A stretch of DNA of 64,000 nt from Muscardinus avellanarius (taxonomy: Eukaryota > Chordata > Mammalia > Rodentia > Gliridae): contig OY726560.1 of NCBI GenBank assembly GCA_963383645.1, positions 66,209,823 through 66,273,822 on the forward strand. The letters are read 5' to 3'. Each line of letters opens with the position of its first letter. Within the stretch, counting starts at the first letter, position 1. Made by a program: the position numbers and the translations under genes. Of this stretch, positions 54,904 through 64,000 are shown piece after piece. The notes beneath the pieces were generated by a model. That model searched no databases, was not told the origin of the DNA, and saw nothing but the letters and a program-made list of their open reading frames with translations.

Positions 54904-55198
54904 TCTGCCTTACTCATTTCTGTTGAGATTCATACCTTCCTGGGTGCCTGAAACATATAAAGGCAACTCAGTTTGCTGACAAAATAAAGGATAGAATAAG
55001 TGATCCTGTCAAAATTGTTTAGAAGCAATAATGTCAAAATGTGTGTGATTGGCCACCACCTATAACATCAATTGCTAAAATAAGCACAAATAAACCACTG
55101 TACCTTAGTGTAAAGCCTATTTCTTTGTAAAGTTCAAACAGGAGCATAGACAACAAGACCTACCTCATTCTCACCTGAGAGAAACTCTCTGAATTGTC
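54904..55198. other. unassigned non-coding DNA
   Basis: Nothing recognised. Confidence 0.4.
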
Positions 55199-55200
55199 CC

Positions 55201-55259
55201 CCTGGACCCTTGTGTCAAAACCAACTAGCACGTAAAGCAAATTGCTTGTCCATTTGCTC

Positions 55260-55310
<51 letters not shown>

Positions 55311-55365
55311 CTGGACCCTTGTGTCAAAACCCACTAGCATGTAAAGCAAATTGCTTATCCATTTG

Positions 55366-55406
<41 letters not shown>

Positions 55407-55409
55407 TGT
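55201..55409. repeat. tandem duplication of about 100 bp, each with a (GT)n block
   Basis: CTGGACCCTTGTGTCAAAAC ... GCAAATTGCTTGTCCATTTG then (GT)n (55265-55309). This is followed at once by CTGGACCCTTGTGTCAAAAC ... GCAAATTGCTTATCCATTTG then (GT)n (55366-55410). The units differ at only a few bases, so the duplication is recent. Confidence 0.93.
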
Positions 55410-55410
55410 G

Positions 55411-55585
55411 TTTACGGAGGATTGAACCCAAGGACATTCTACCTCTGAGCTAAACTTCTAGCCCTATTTTATTATTTTGAAGCAGGGTTTTGCCAAGTTT
55501 CTGAGGCTGTCCTTGAACCTGCAATTCTTCTGTCTGAGCTTCCCAAATACTAGGATTACAGGCATGTGCCACCATACATGGCAAA
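55411..55585 (-). mobile_element. dimeric SINE (type 1)
   Basis: Antisense: GGAGGATTGAACCCAAGGAC, ATTCTACCTCTGAGCTAAAC, GAGCTTCCCAAATACTAGGA, TGTGCCACCATACATGGC. The GT block may be part of its tail side. Confidence 0.92.
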
Positions 55586-56730
55586 GTTATAAATATTTTA
55601 AAGGAACCCGTGGATTTTAATATATCTTAGGAAATACAGCAGATAAATTAAGAAGAGACTCTAACTCAAGCCTAATTCCTAAATATACTATTCAGGCCTA
55701 ATTCTAAAACATAAGAATAACATTCTTGGTTTAAAGTAACTCACCTGTATTGCTCAGTCGCTCCACAGAGAGATACTTGGTACAATAAAAGCAAAACTGT
55801 ATGTGATGGCTGCTCATCCTCTTCAGAGGAAAAATGAAAATAAACCCTGCAAAGAAGAGGCCATGTTGCCCTGTTACTAGAAATCATCTAAACATAGATT
55901 ATTTTGTTTGAAAGTTTGTGTTTGCTGCATCTGGAAAAGAAAAAAGAATAGTAGCCAAGTGGAAGAAGTTGTTACCTGTGCATGACATGTATTCAAGTTC
56001 AACACCAGTTTTCAAATTATCACCAGCTGATACATGTATTACCAAAGAGTCATTCATCGAGAATAAGCCAGCTGACAGCTCTAAGGTGTGTTTGCGAGCA
56101 CTTTAATGATTTCCTTGCAACACATGCTGAATACACCTCACCCCCACATTTCCTGGATTTTAATGCAAGAGAAAGGAACTCAACTAAAATGAAAAAAAAT
56201 CAATCACTTTAAAGGCAAAGAGAGGGCATAAATCAGTGCTGCTCAGCACTCAAATGTGATGAAAAGTCATTGTTCAGAATCTATTTGTGAAGAGTTACAG
56301 AAGCTTTATAACTTAATACACCCAAAAGTTTACAAAGGCTTAACTTTCACTCATCCTCATTTCCATAAACTGATGGACATGACTTTCTCCCACTGTTAGG
56401 ATCCCCCTTCAGGTCCATGTCAGATGGTCCAGGCTAGACACTGGTCCCTCGTTGTAAATGCTAGGATGCAGGCTGAAGAGTTCACATTAGAAAGTAACAT
56501 TTGAATGGCTGAACCTACAGTCACAGACACACATCAGTAATCCTCCCATTTCGTAAGGGTTACTCTCAACTTGTTTTAACAATGAAATAAGAATTGCTGT
56601 GTTGATCTAACTTCCCCAAGATCAATCTTGATGCAATTTTCTCTAGAACTTGACTTCAATTTCCTTCTATTAGTTGCTGCTTTGACCTCAGGTTCTTCCC
56701 CATCCTTTCACTTCTAGCATGCTCAAAAAG
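55586..56730. other. unassigned non-coding DNA
   Basis: No gene or repeat recognised. Confidence 0.45.
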
Positions 56731-56741
56731 TTCTCTTTCAC

Positions 56742-58179
56742 CAGAGCCCAGGGCCGCAGCAGGGCCGCAGGGCCCTGGGCCCTGGGCGGGGGTTGCACAG
56801 GGCACGCCGGACCCCCAGAAGAACTGGGGCCTGGGCCACAGTGCTATCGAGTGCCTGATCCCACAACCTCCTCAAACCACACATACTGTCTTATTTAAAA
56901 AAAAAAAGGGGGGGGGGGAAGCAAAAGAAAAAAGAAAAGAAAAATATCGGAGAGGTGTCAAGAGGGCCACGGTGGCTGCCAGGATACTGGAGATGCAGAC
57001 AAAATTTATCCAACTGAACTAGAACTTTTGGAAAAATTCCCTGTGAAGTAGGACTGCTTCTTCTCTACATCCTTAAGAATCCTGGACATGACCTGTAAGG
57101 AGAGAGTTTAGCGGAGACCTAGAAAGAAGGCGGTGTTGGAACAAGTAACCGCAATGGTGGTGGAGACTTGTATTCAGGAGAGGCAGAAATCTGATCCTAC
57201 CAATCTTATCTTCTGGAGAAATTACCCCAAGAGTCGAATGCTACCATTGCGCATGCTTAGGAACACTGGACAACATGCAGAGTGGAAAAAGAGCTTGGGA
57301 AAGATTTGAAATGGTGGAGGCAGTGGCAATGGCAGCAGCCAGTACTCAGGGGAAGCAGAGATCTGATCCATTACACCTGGAACTTTTGAAGAAATAACCC
57401 CAGAAGCAGAATGCTACCACCATGAACCCTCAGGAACATGGGACAACCTGCTGGGTGAAGAGGGTGCTCAGATCGGAGCCTGCCGAGGGGTTAGGCCAGT
57501 GCCAGGGTCAGCAAGGCCAGGATCGGAGCCTGCCATGAGGCAAGGCCAGTGCTGGGGCCTCCAAGGCAAGGATAGGAGCCTGCCAAGGGGTTAGGACGGT
57601 GCCAGGGTCAGTGAGGCTGGGATTGGAGCCTGCCTTGAGGCAAGGCCAGTGCTGGGGCCTCTGAGGATGGGATCAGAGCCAGCCGAGGCATTAGGCTGGT
57701 GTGGGGGCCAGTGAGGCCAGAATCAGGGCCTCTCATGAGGCAAGGCTGGTGCTGGAGCCAGCAAAGTTGGGATCGGAGTCCTCCGGGTGGCCAGGCCACT
57801 ACTGGGGCCGTCAAGAGTGGGATCGGAACCTGCAATGCGGCATGCACAGAGAAATATCACAGAAAATAAAAACCAGAAGCTTCCCCTAATTAGCAAAGAC
57901 TAGGAGGAAAGGAGTAACAGGAGGAGGTCGAGTTATAGAAAGGGCCCTATAGCAAAGCAATTAAGGTGACCAATCAGAGGGTATGGGATGGGGGAAGATG
58001 GAACCTCTTTAAAACTCAGGAGGTATGTAAACAAATGTATCAAAGATAATCACCATCAAGCATGGGATCTAGGGAGGGGGAGGGAATGGGATGGGAGTGG
58101 ATGAGGGCTAATTGAATGATGTGTGCTTGTATATCCTCTCAAGTCTTGTATTCCAATGTGATGTATGATTACAATGTAC

Positions 58180-58233
<54 letters not shown>
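56742..58233 (+). mobile_element. SVA-like composite retroposon, short copy
   Basis: 1.5 kb, flanked by TTCTCTTTCAC (56731-56741) and TTCTCTTCCAC (58234-58244). Order: GC-rich start (56742-56800), end of the transcript-like module with AACCACACATACTGTCTTAT and poly(A) (about 56800-56911), three monomers (about 56945-57470), 50-bp minisatellite (57471-57839), L1-type 3' UTR (57840-58180), tail expanded to (TA)n (58182-58233). The monomer-to-minisatellite and minisatellite-to-UTR joins are the same kind as in the long copy. It lacks the last two monomers and the second transcript-like module, so it represents a shorter or earlier form. Confidence 0.88.
57471..57839 (+). repeat. 50-bp minisatellite of the short SVA-like copy
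   Basis: About 7.4 units (for example GCAAGGCCAGTGCTGGGGCC ... GGATCAGAGCCAGCCGAGGC). Unit types alternate between GTTAGGCCAGTGCCAGGGTC-like and GCAAGGCCAGTGCTGGGGCC-like starts, suggesting a higher-order 100-bp repeat. Confidence 0.92.
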
Positions 58234-58236
<3 letters not shown>

Positions 58237-58244
58237 TCTTCCAC

Positions 58245-59013
58245 TCCGTTTCCCATTAACTCTCCCTTCCTTCAATATTCACAAATCTGCTTTTACCCTC
58301 CCTACAAGCATATTTTTGAAGGAGTCTGTGTACTTGACTCCATTCCTTCATTTTATTTATTTCCAGTCTTTGACCCTGGCTCATTACTGAACACCCCCTA
58401 TAGCTTTTAAAACAAATGTTTTCCCCAAGAAATTTTGCTTTTGCATATTATCTTGGGCTTTCTTTTTCTATTTACACCACCAGCATAAACAACCTCAGCA
58501 TTCCTGTGTACCTGACTTCTAACTTCCTGATCTGCTTTTCCTACCATTCAAAACAAGGCCTATAGGCATGATTCCCTGTTCATGAGACCACCACTGGGGA
58601 AGGCATGAAAACTGATTTTCAACCTGTTTGGACATCACAAATACTTACGGGAGTGACAGTACATGCACATGTTCAGGGCCCACTGACAGAAATTGGTGTA
58701 ATGAATCTGGTTTGAAGCCCTGTCTATAATCTGTATTTTGCCAGAGGTACATGGATGATGACATATATCAGAGCTTGAGCCTCCCACTGAGGTGGCGATA
58801 AAAGTTCAGTAGCAATTACCCAGACTGCTCCTACCACTCAAAAGAAGTCAAGTACCATTCCTTGAGCTAATGAGAGCCATGATGCATCATTTCAGGGCAG
58901 AGTCAGGAAGCAGATCTTAGTTCAACAGATGATACTATGGTGCAAATCCCTGCCTACAACCAGACTTTCTGTAAAAGGCCAGTCTTGGCACAATACTATT
59001 CAAATAAATTCAA
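58245..59013. other. unassigned non-coding DNA
   Basis: No gene or repeat recognised. Confidence 0.45.
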
Positions 59014-59028
59014 GACTTTATTTTTTTC

Positions 59029-61222
59029 ATACTTTTTTTATTGGTACACTGTATTCATACATTATAATGGGATAAAAAAATACTTTTGTAGACATACATG
59101 CACACATAGCCCAGTTAGCCCCTACCCAATCCCGACCCCGTTCCCTCCCCATTTCTCCTTCCCATGCTTGGCTTAGTGGTTGACATCTAGTTTTATAGCA
59201 ATTTATCCAAAATTAACAATGATAATCTCACATAACAGTTTCATTTGTCTGATACCAAGCTTTTGATGACTTAAAGATAACATTTCAATATTTCTTTTTG
59301 CTTTCTTTCTTACCAGAGAATATTTTTTTCTTTTTAGGTGAAATTATCATACATTTATTTATTTATTTTTCTGAACAAAATCTATCCTAATATGGAATAT
59401 GGACTCTAGATAACCAAAACGATCTTGAAAAAGAAAAAAACTAGAAGATGTATATTTTCTGATTTCAAACCATATAAAGCTACAATAATTGAAACAGTGT
59501 AGTACTGTTCTAAAGGCAGATATATAAACCATTGGAGTTAAATAAAAGCCTAGAGATAAATTCTTCCATATATTGTCAAGTTATTTTTGACAAGGTTTCC
59601 ACGAACATTTGGTGGTGGAAATAGTAATCTTTTAACTAAATATTGTTGAAAAATAATAATTACATGAAAAAGAATAAAAATGGACCCTTACCTAACACCA
59701 TATACAAATATTAACTCAAAATAGATAAAAGACCTAAATATAAATCTTAAGACTATAAACTTTTAGAAGAAAATCTGGGTCATAAAACATAACAACATTG
59801 AAATTGGCAGTGATTTCTTGGATATGATTTCAATGGCACAGGCCACAAAAGGGTAAACAAACTCCCTAAAAATTAAAAAAAAAATTGTATATCCAAAGAC
59901 AATGTAAACAGAGTAAAAAGTTACTGATAGAATGAGATAAAATATTTCCAAATGCTATATCTGAAGGTATATTAATATTTTCACAACTAGAAATCCTAAA
60001 AATTAGCAACAATAAAAGCAAACAATACAATTTAGAGATAGGTAAAAGACTAACATAAATAATGAATCTCCACAGATAACCAATCTTAGTTGTCTGTTGG
60101 ATGGAAAATCTTGTTTCTCTGGTTCTGGTGTGTGTTACCTATTTCTTCTTTGTAGTTAATCTCTTTGAGTATTTTCTCTTGTGCTGGTTTTGAAGACATA
60201 AATTCCTTCAGTTTCTGTTTGTCGTGGAAGCTTCTTATTTCTCCATCTAATTTGATAAAAAGTTTTGCTGGGTAGGAAATTTTTGGCTGGAAGTTGTTTT
60301 CTTTCAGAGTTTGGAATATGTTACTTCAAGCCCTTCTGGCTCTCATGACTTGGTTTGGGAAGTCTGGAGTGATTCTAATTGGTTTGCCTCTGAATGTCCC
60401 TTGGCCCTTTGTTTTTGTTGCCTTTAAGATTCTCTGCTTGGCTTCCACATTGGTCATTTTGACAATTATGTGGCGTGGGGATCCTCTTCTCCGATCCTGT
60501 CTAAAGGGAGTTCTTTAAGTTTCCTGGACCTGTGTAACGACCTCTTGCTCTATGTTTGGAAAATTTTCTGCTATTACTTCCTTGAAGAGATTATTGATCC
60601 CTTTGGTTTCACCTTCTTTTCCCTCCTCTATTCCAATTATTCTTAGGTTAGCTCTCTTAAAATGGGCCCATATTTCTTCAATGTCAGATTCCTGCTGTCG
60701 GATTTTTTTTTCTAAATTAGAAACTATGCGTTCATTTTTGGAGTGCTCATCTTCTAAGAGCAAGATTCTATTCTCCATGTGGTCTAATCGGTTGTTTGTA
60801 CTTTGAATTGAGGCCTTTACTTCATTAATTGCATCCTTTATCTCTTTTTGGCTCTCTCTGAATTCTTTTTGAAACACCTCTATTATTTCTACAGTTATTT
60901 TCCTGATTTGATCTTCTAGAAATCTCTGAATTTCTGTTTTATCAGGTTCTGATGTTGTGGGGTTGTGGTCATTCATTTCTCCATTGTTATTACTCTTTCC
61001 CATGATTTAGGAAGTTTGTGCCTTCTCTGGGTTCTTCCCTTGGGTCACTATGACTTCACTTAAGGTGTTCTGGATCTCGAGTCAGTAGTATCTCAGACCC
61101 CACTACTCCTTTACTGGGTGGTATCGCAGAGTCTCAGACCCAGGGAGTCAATAGAGGCTGCTTTAGACTATGGGGGGGGGGGTGCCAGGTTGGGTGTTCT
61201 CCTATGGTGTGATATCTCTCCA
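59029..61222 (-). mobile_element. rearranged ORF1-only LINE, copy D (5' truncated)
   Basis: Same order as copies A-C in minus sense: it starts within the 5' region at the ACACCATAGGAGAACA block (about 61215), then ORF1 (61003 to about 60110), inverted ORF2 piece (about 60060-59230), L1 3' UTR, tail at 59029-59040. The first about 550 bp of the 5' region are missing. A weak ACTTTA..TTTTTTT similarity at the two ends (59014-59028 and 61225-61240) may be the target duplication, but homopolymer slippage makes it uncertain. It adjoins the tail of another minus-strand L1. Confidence 0.88.
60110..61003 (-). pseudogene. L1 ORF1p-like gene in copy D, two in-frame stops
   Basis: The frame 61003-60515 (MGKSNNNGEMNDHNPT... 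to QVQET) holds the coiled coil and RRM-like part. A TAA replaces the Tyr codon after QET, and a TGA replaces the Trp codon of RARRAW near 60326. The C-terminal domain otherwise continues in frame to near 60110. The upstream MTQGKNPEKAQ start is frame-disturbed near 61005. Confidence 0.88.
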
Positions 61223-61250
61223 ACCACTTTAAATTTTTTTGTCTTTTTTT

Positions 61251-62440
61251 TAATTGGTGCACTGTAATCATACATCTTGTTGAAGATCAGGGTGATAGAG
61301 GCACACATGCACACAGCACTCACTGAGCCCTTTTCCAGTTTCCGCCTTATTCCCTCTCCCTCTCCTCCTTCCAGTGCTCAGCACAGTGACTGCCTTTGAT
61401 AAGTTTGTATATGTACATCATAACCATTGAGGCGTTTTCCTCTCCCCCCCCCATCTCCTTCAGCTGGTCGCCTTCTTCACTCATCTAGGGTTTCTTCTCC
61501 TTAGTCTAGACTCCCTCCCATGTCTCATTTTCTCCCTGGCTTCCACATATCAGAGAAAACATCTACTTTTCACTTTTTGTCACTGACTAATCTTAGCAAA
61601 ATGTTTTCCAGTTCCATCCATTTCCCTTGCAAATGACATAATTTTGTTATTTTTTATGGCCGAGTAGAATTCCATTGTGTATATATCCTATAGATTTGTA
61701 ATCTACTCATCGTTGATGAACATCTTGGCTGGGTTCCTTAGTTTGGCAATTGTGAATTGTGCAGCTATAAAAATAAATAAGCATACATTATCCTGGTAGT
61801 TTGGTTTCCATTCTTTTGGGTAGAGACTCAGGAGTGATATAATTGGGCCATTGGGTAGGTTCATTCTCATTCTTCTGAGGATCCTCCATGCTGTTTTTCA
61901 GAGTGGCTGCACTAATTTACACTACTACCAACAGTGCATCGAAGTTACTACTTCTTCACACCCTTCCCAGCATTTGTTATTGTCTGTGTTTTTAATGATT
62001 GCCATTCTAATTGACGCTAGGTGAAATCTCAGGGTAGTTTTGATTTGTATCTCTCTGATTGCTAATTATGTTGAACATCCTTTCACACATTTATTGGCCA
62101 TTTTTATTTCTTCTTTTGTGAAATATCTACTTAGTTCACTTGCCCATTTTTGATTGGGCTATCGGTATGTTTTTTTGTTTTTTGGCAGTGAGTTTCTTGA
62201 GTTCTCTATATATTCTAGATATTAGTCCTCTATCAGAGTAGTTGGCAAAAATCTTCTCCTATCATCTCTCTATTGAGGTGCCTGATAGTTCCAGCTGCAT
62301 AGAAGCTCTTCAGTTGAATGCAACCCTAGATATCAATCCTCCTTTTACTTTCTTGTGTCTTTGGGGTCTCAGTGAGGAAGTTTTTACATGTGCCCACATG
62401 TTGGAGTGATGGTTCCATGACCTCTTCAAGTAACTGCAAG
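61251..62440 (-). mobile_element. L1 3' portion, antisense
   Basis: Begins AATTGGTGCACTGTAATCAT (L1 3' end complement), passes a C-rich 3' UTR, and then antisense ORF2: TTCCAGTTCCATCCATTTCC, GAGTAGAATTCCATTGTGTA, TCCATGCTGTTTTTCAGAGT, ACCAACAGTGCATCGAAGTT, TTGTGAAATATCTACTTAGT, CCCATTTTTGATTGGGCTAT, TCTAGATATTAGTCCTCTAT. The frame is disrupted. The left tail of T (61244-61251) abuts copy D. Confidence 0.92.
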
Positions 62441-62530
62441 GTCTCTGATCTTAAACATTTTTATTTTAAGGTTCTAGTATGGAACAATAGCCAAAATAAT
62501 CTCAATCTTTTGCTCAGCGTTTGCACTTGT

Positions 62531-62532
<2 letters not shown>

Positions 62533-62589
<57 letters not shown>
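62533..62589. repeat. (CT)n microsatellite
   Basis: About 28 CT dinucleotides. Confidence 0.96.
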
Positions 62590-62592
<3 letters not shown>

Positions 62593-63236
62593 GTAATTTT
62601 CTTGTTAGAATTTCTTTATTAATATTTTATAGCCATAACTTCTGAAAGCTCCCCTTCCTCACTGAAACACCCACCTACAGTGATGGTAATGGTAGTCAAG
62701 GTGACCATCCTTGCCAGAACACCATCTCCTTTAGACACTTTGAACAAGCTATGTGGTGTGGCCAGTAAAACACATGCCAGACCCATCAGAAAAGGAAGTT
62801 GTAGAAGGAAGTCAATAACTGAGAAATGGGGATCCTTGAGGGCCAAAAAGGAATAATTAAGAAACTTAAAAGAGTAAAAGTAAAAAGAGAATTTCATACC
62901 AGGAAATGTGTCTAGAGAAATTGGAGAAGTAATGAATTCAGTGAAAAAAGGAAAATTATTAAAACAAAAACTTAGAGCTATAGTGAACAAAAAACTAAGT
63001 GGGAAAAATAAAACTAATAATAGTATAAGAAAAGAAACAAGATTTAAAAATCCTAAAGAAACATTTATTGCTAACAGGATTCAACATCCTATCTTCACTG
63101 TGCTTGTTCACAGCAGGAACAGAAGTTTCCTATATCTCTGCATAGAGCCTGGCAGGTATGTTAGTGGATGATACATGAACAAATGAATGGATTATGAGAT
63201 GACTTGGACTTAGTTGTACTGTGTTCTCAATAAACT
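62590..63236. other. unassigned non-coding DNA
   Basis: No gene or repeat recognised. Confidence 0.45.
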
Positions 63237-63245
63237 GACTGCTGG

Positions 63246-63765
63246 CACGATTCACAATAGCCAAATTATGGAACCAACCTAGGTGTTCATCAACAGATTA
63301 ATGGATTATAAATTATGGGACATACACATATGAAATTCTACTCAGCAATAAAGAAGAACAAAATTATAACATTTCCAAGAAAATAGATAAACCTGGAGAA
63401 CATTATGTTAAGTGAGATTAGCTAGTCCCAGGAAGGGAAGGGTCATGTGTTTTCTTTCATATGTGGAAGCTAGGGAGTAATCAGAGCATGCGGGACTTTA
63501 GTTAGTGGAGGAGAGACCCAAGTGGAGTGAGGAAGTGGTCTTGGGAAAGGGGTGGGGAGGGAAAGAATTAATAAAGGAAACACTTTCATGGATATTATGT
63601 ACATATGTGAGAATACCAATGCCAATCTCAATACCATGGATGAGAAAGGGGAGAGTGGAAAGGGAGCCAGGGAAAAGTCCACCAAGTGCTGTATGTGCAT
63701 GTATGTCACTATCACTTATGATGTGAGTCACAGTGCACCAATACAAGTACTTTTTTAGATAAGTC
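63246..63765 (+). mobile_element. 5'-truncated L1 3' end
   Basis: CGATTCACAATAGCCAAATT, AGGTGTTCATCAACAGATTA, GAAATTCTACTCAGCAATAA, AACCTGGAGAACATTATGTT, GTGGAAGCTAGGGAGTAATC, TCCACCAAGTGCTGTATGTG, CAGTGCACCAATACAAGT. Flanked by GACTGCTGG (63237-63245) and GATTGCTGG (63766-63774). Same 3' UTR subfamily as 48400-48845. Confidence 0.9.
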
Positions 63766-63774
63766 GATTGCTGG

Positions 63775-63909
63775 TTTTTGACAGAACTTTAGTAATTTGT
63801 CTTAAAGGACACAGTACTACTTAAAATCATTTTACCATCTTGCTTGCTCCTTTGTTAATCCTTTATTTATACCTTCCAATCCTTCAGAAAAATGGAGAGG
63901 TAGGGAGGA

Positions 63910-63915
<6 letters not shown>
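63775..63915. other. unassigned spacer
   Basis: Nothing recognised. Confidence 0.4.

Positions 63916-63969
<54 letters not shown>
63916..63969. repeat. (GA)n microsatellite
   Basis: About 27 GA dinucleotides near the right edge of the window. Confidence 0.96.
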
Positions 63970-63972
<3 letters not shown>

Positions 63973-64000
63973 TTATTGGAAAGCTAATACTCCTAATACA

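Overview
This is a mammalian, non-coding, retroposon-dense window with no recognisable functional protein-coding gene. The host is most likely a rodent of the squirrel-related clade (squirrels, mountain beaver, dormice). The main reason is the abundance of dimeric SINEs with a 7SL/B1-like left half and a tRNA/ID-like right half (B1-dID type), alongside MIR, MaLR and old L1 relics shared by all placental mammals. The rodent and sciuromorph call is an inference; no marker gene is present. Base composition is AT-rich with many microsatellites, as expected of intergenic or deep intronic DNA.

Layout. 1-5.4 kb: mostly unassigned DNA with a few SINEs, one nested inside another. 5.4-8.2 kb, 11.3-14.0 kb, 29.9-32.4 kb and 59.0-61.2 kb: four copies of one rearranged LINE-derived element. 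Each has an L1-like GC-rich 5' region, ORF1 only, an inverted piece of ORF2, and an L1 3' UTR. Three copies have clear target-site duplications, so the rearranged unit itself was mobilised. 14.6-16.8 kb: a decayed retrocopy of an equilibrative nucleoside transporter (SLC29A1/ENT1-like), broken by three later insertions including a solo LTR. 17-29.5 kb: MaLR LTRs, SINEs and unassigned AT-rich DNA. 29.5-29.9 kb: a solo LTR with a 6-bp duplication, about 30 bp upstream of the third rearranged LINE. 34-45 kb: SINEs, MaLR LTRs, MIRs and old L1 pieces. 45-49 kb: L1 3' halves with SINEs inserted repeatedly into the same target points.

The most striking structure is at 51.7-54.5 kb, with a shorter sister at 56.7-58.2 kb. 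It is a non-coding composite retroposon made of GC-rich tandem monomers of 140-180 bp with an AAGATGGCGG-type 5' end, poly(A)-ended transcript-like modules, a 50-bp minisatellite (VNTR) and an L1 3' UTR. The 51.7-kb copy is flanked by a perfect 16-bp target-site duplication. The architecture is analogous to primate SVA elements but built from unrelated parts.

How the parts relate: the ORF1-only LINE, the SVA-like composite and the ordinary L1 fragments share similar 3' UTRs (G-rich tract, then a terminal AATGCACCAATAAAA-like motif). This suggests that one autonomous L1 lineage mobilised all of them in trans.
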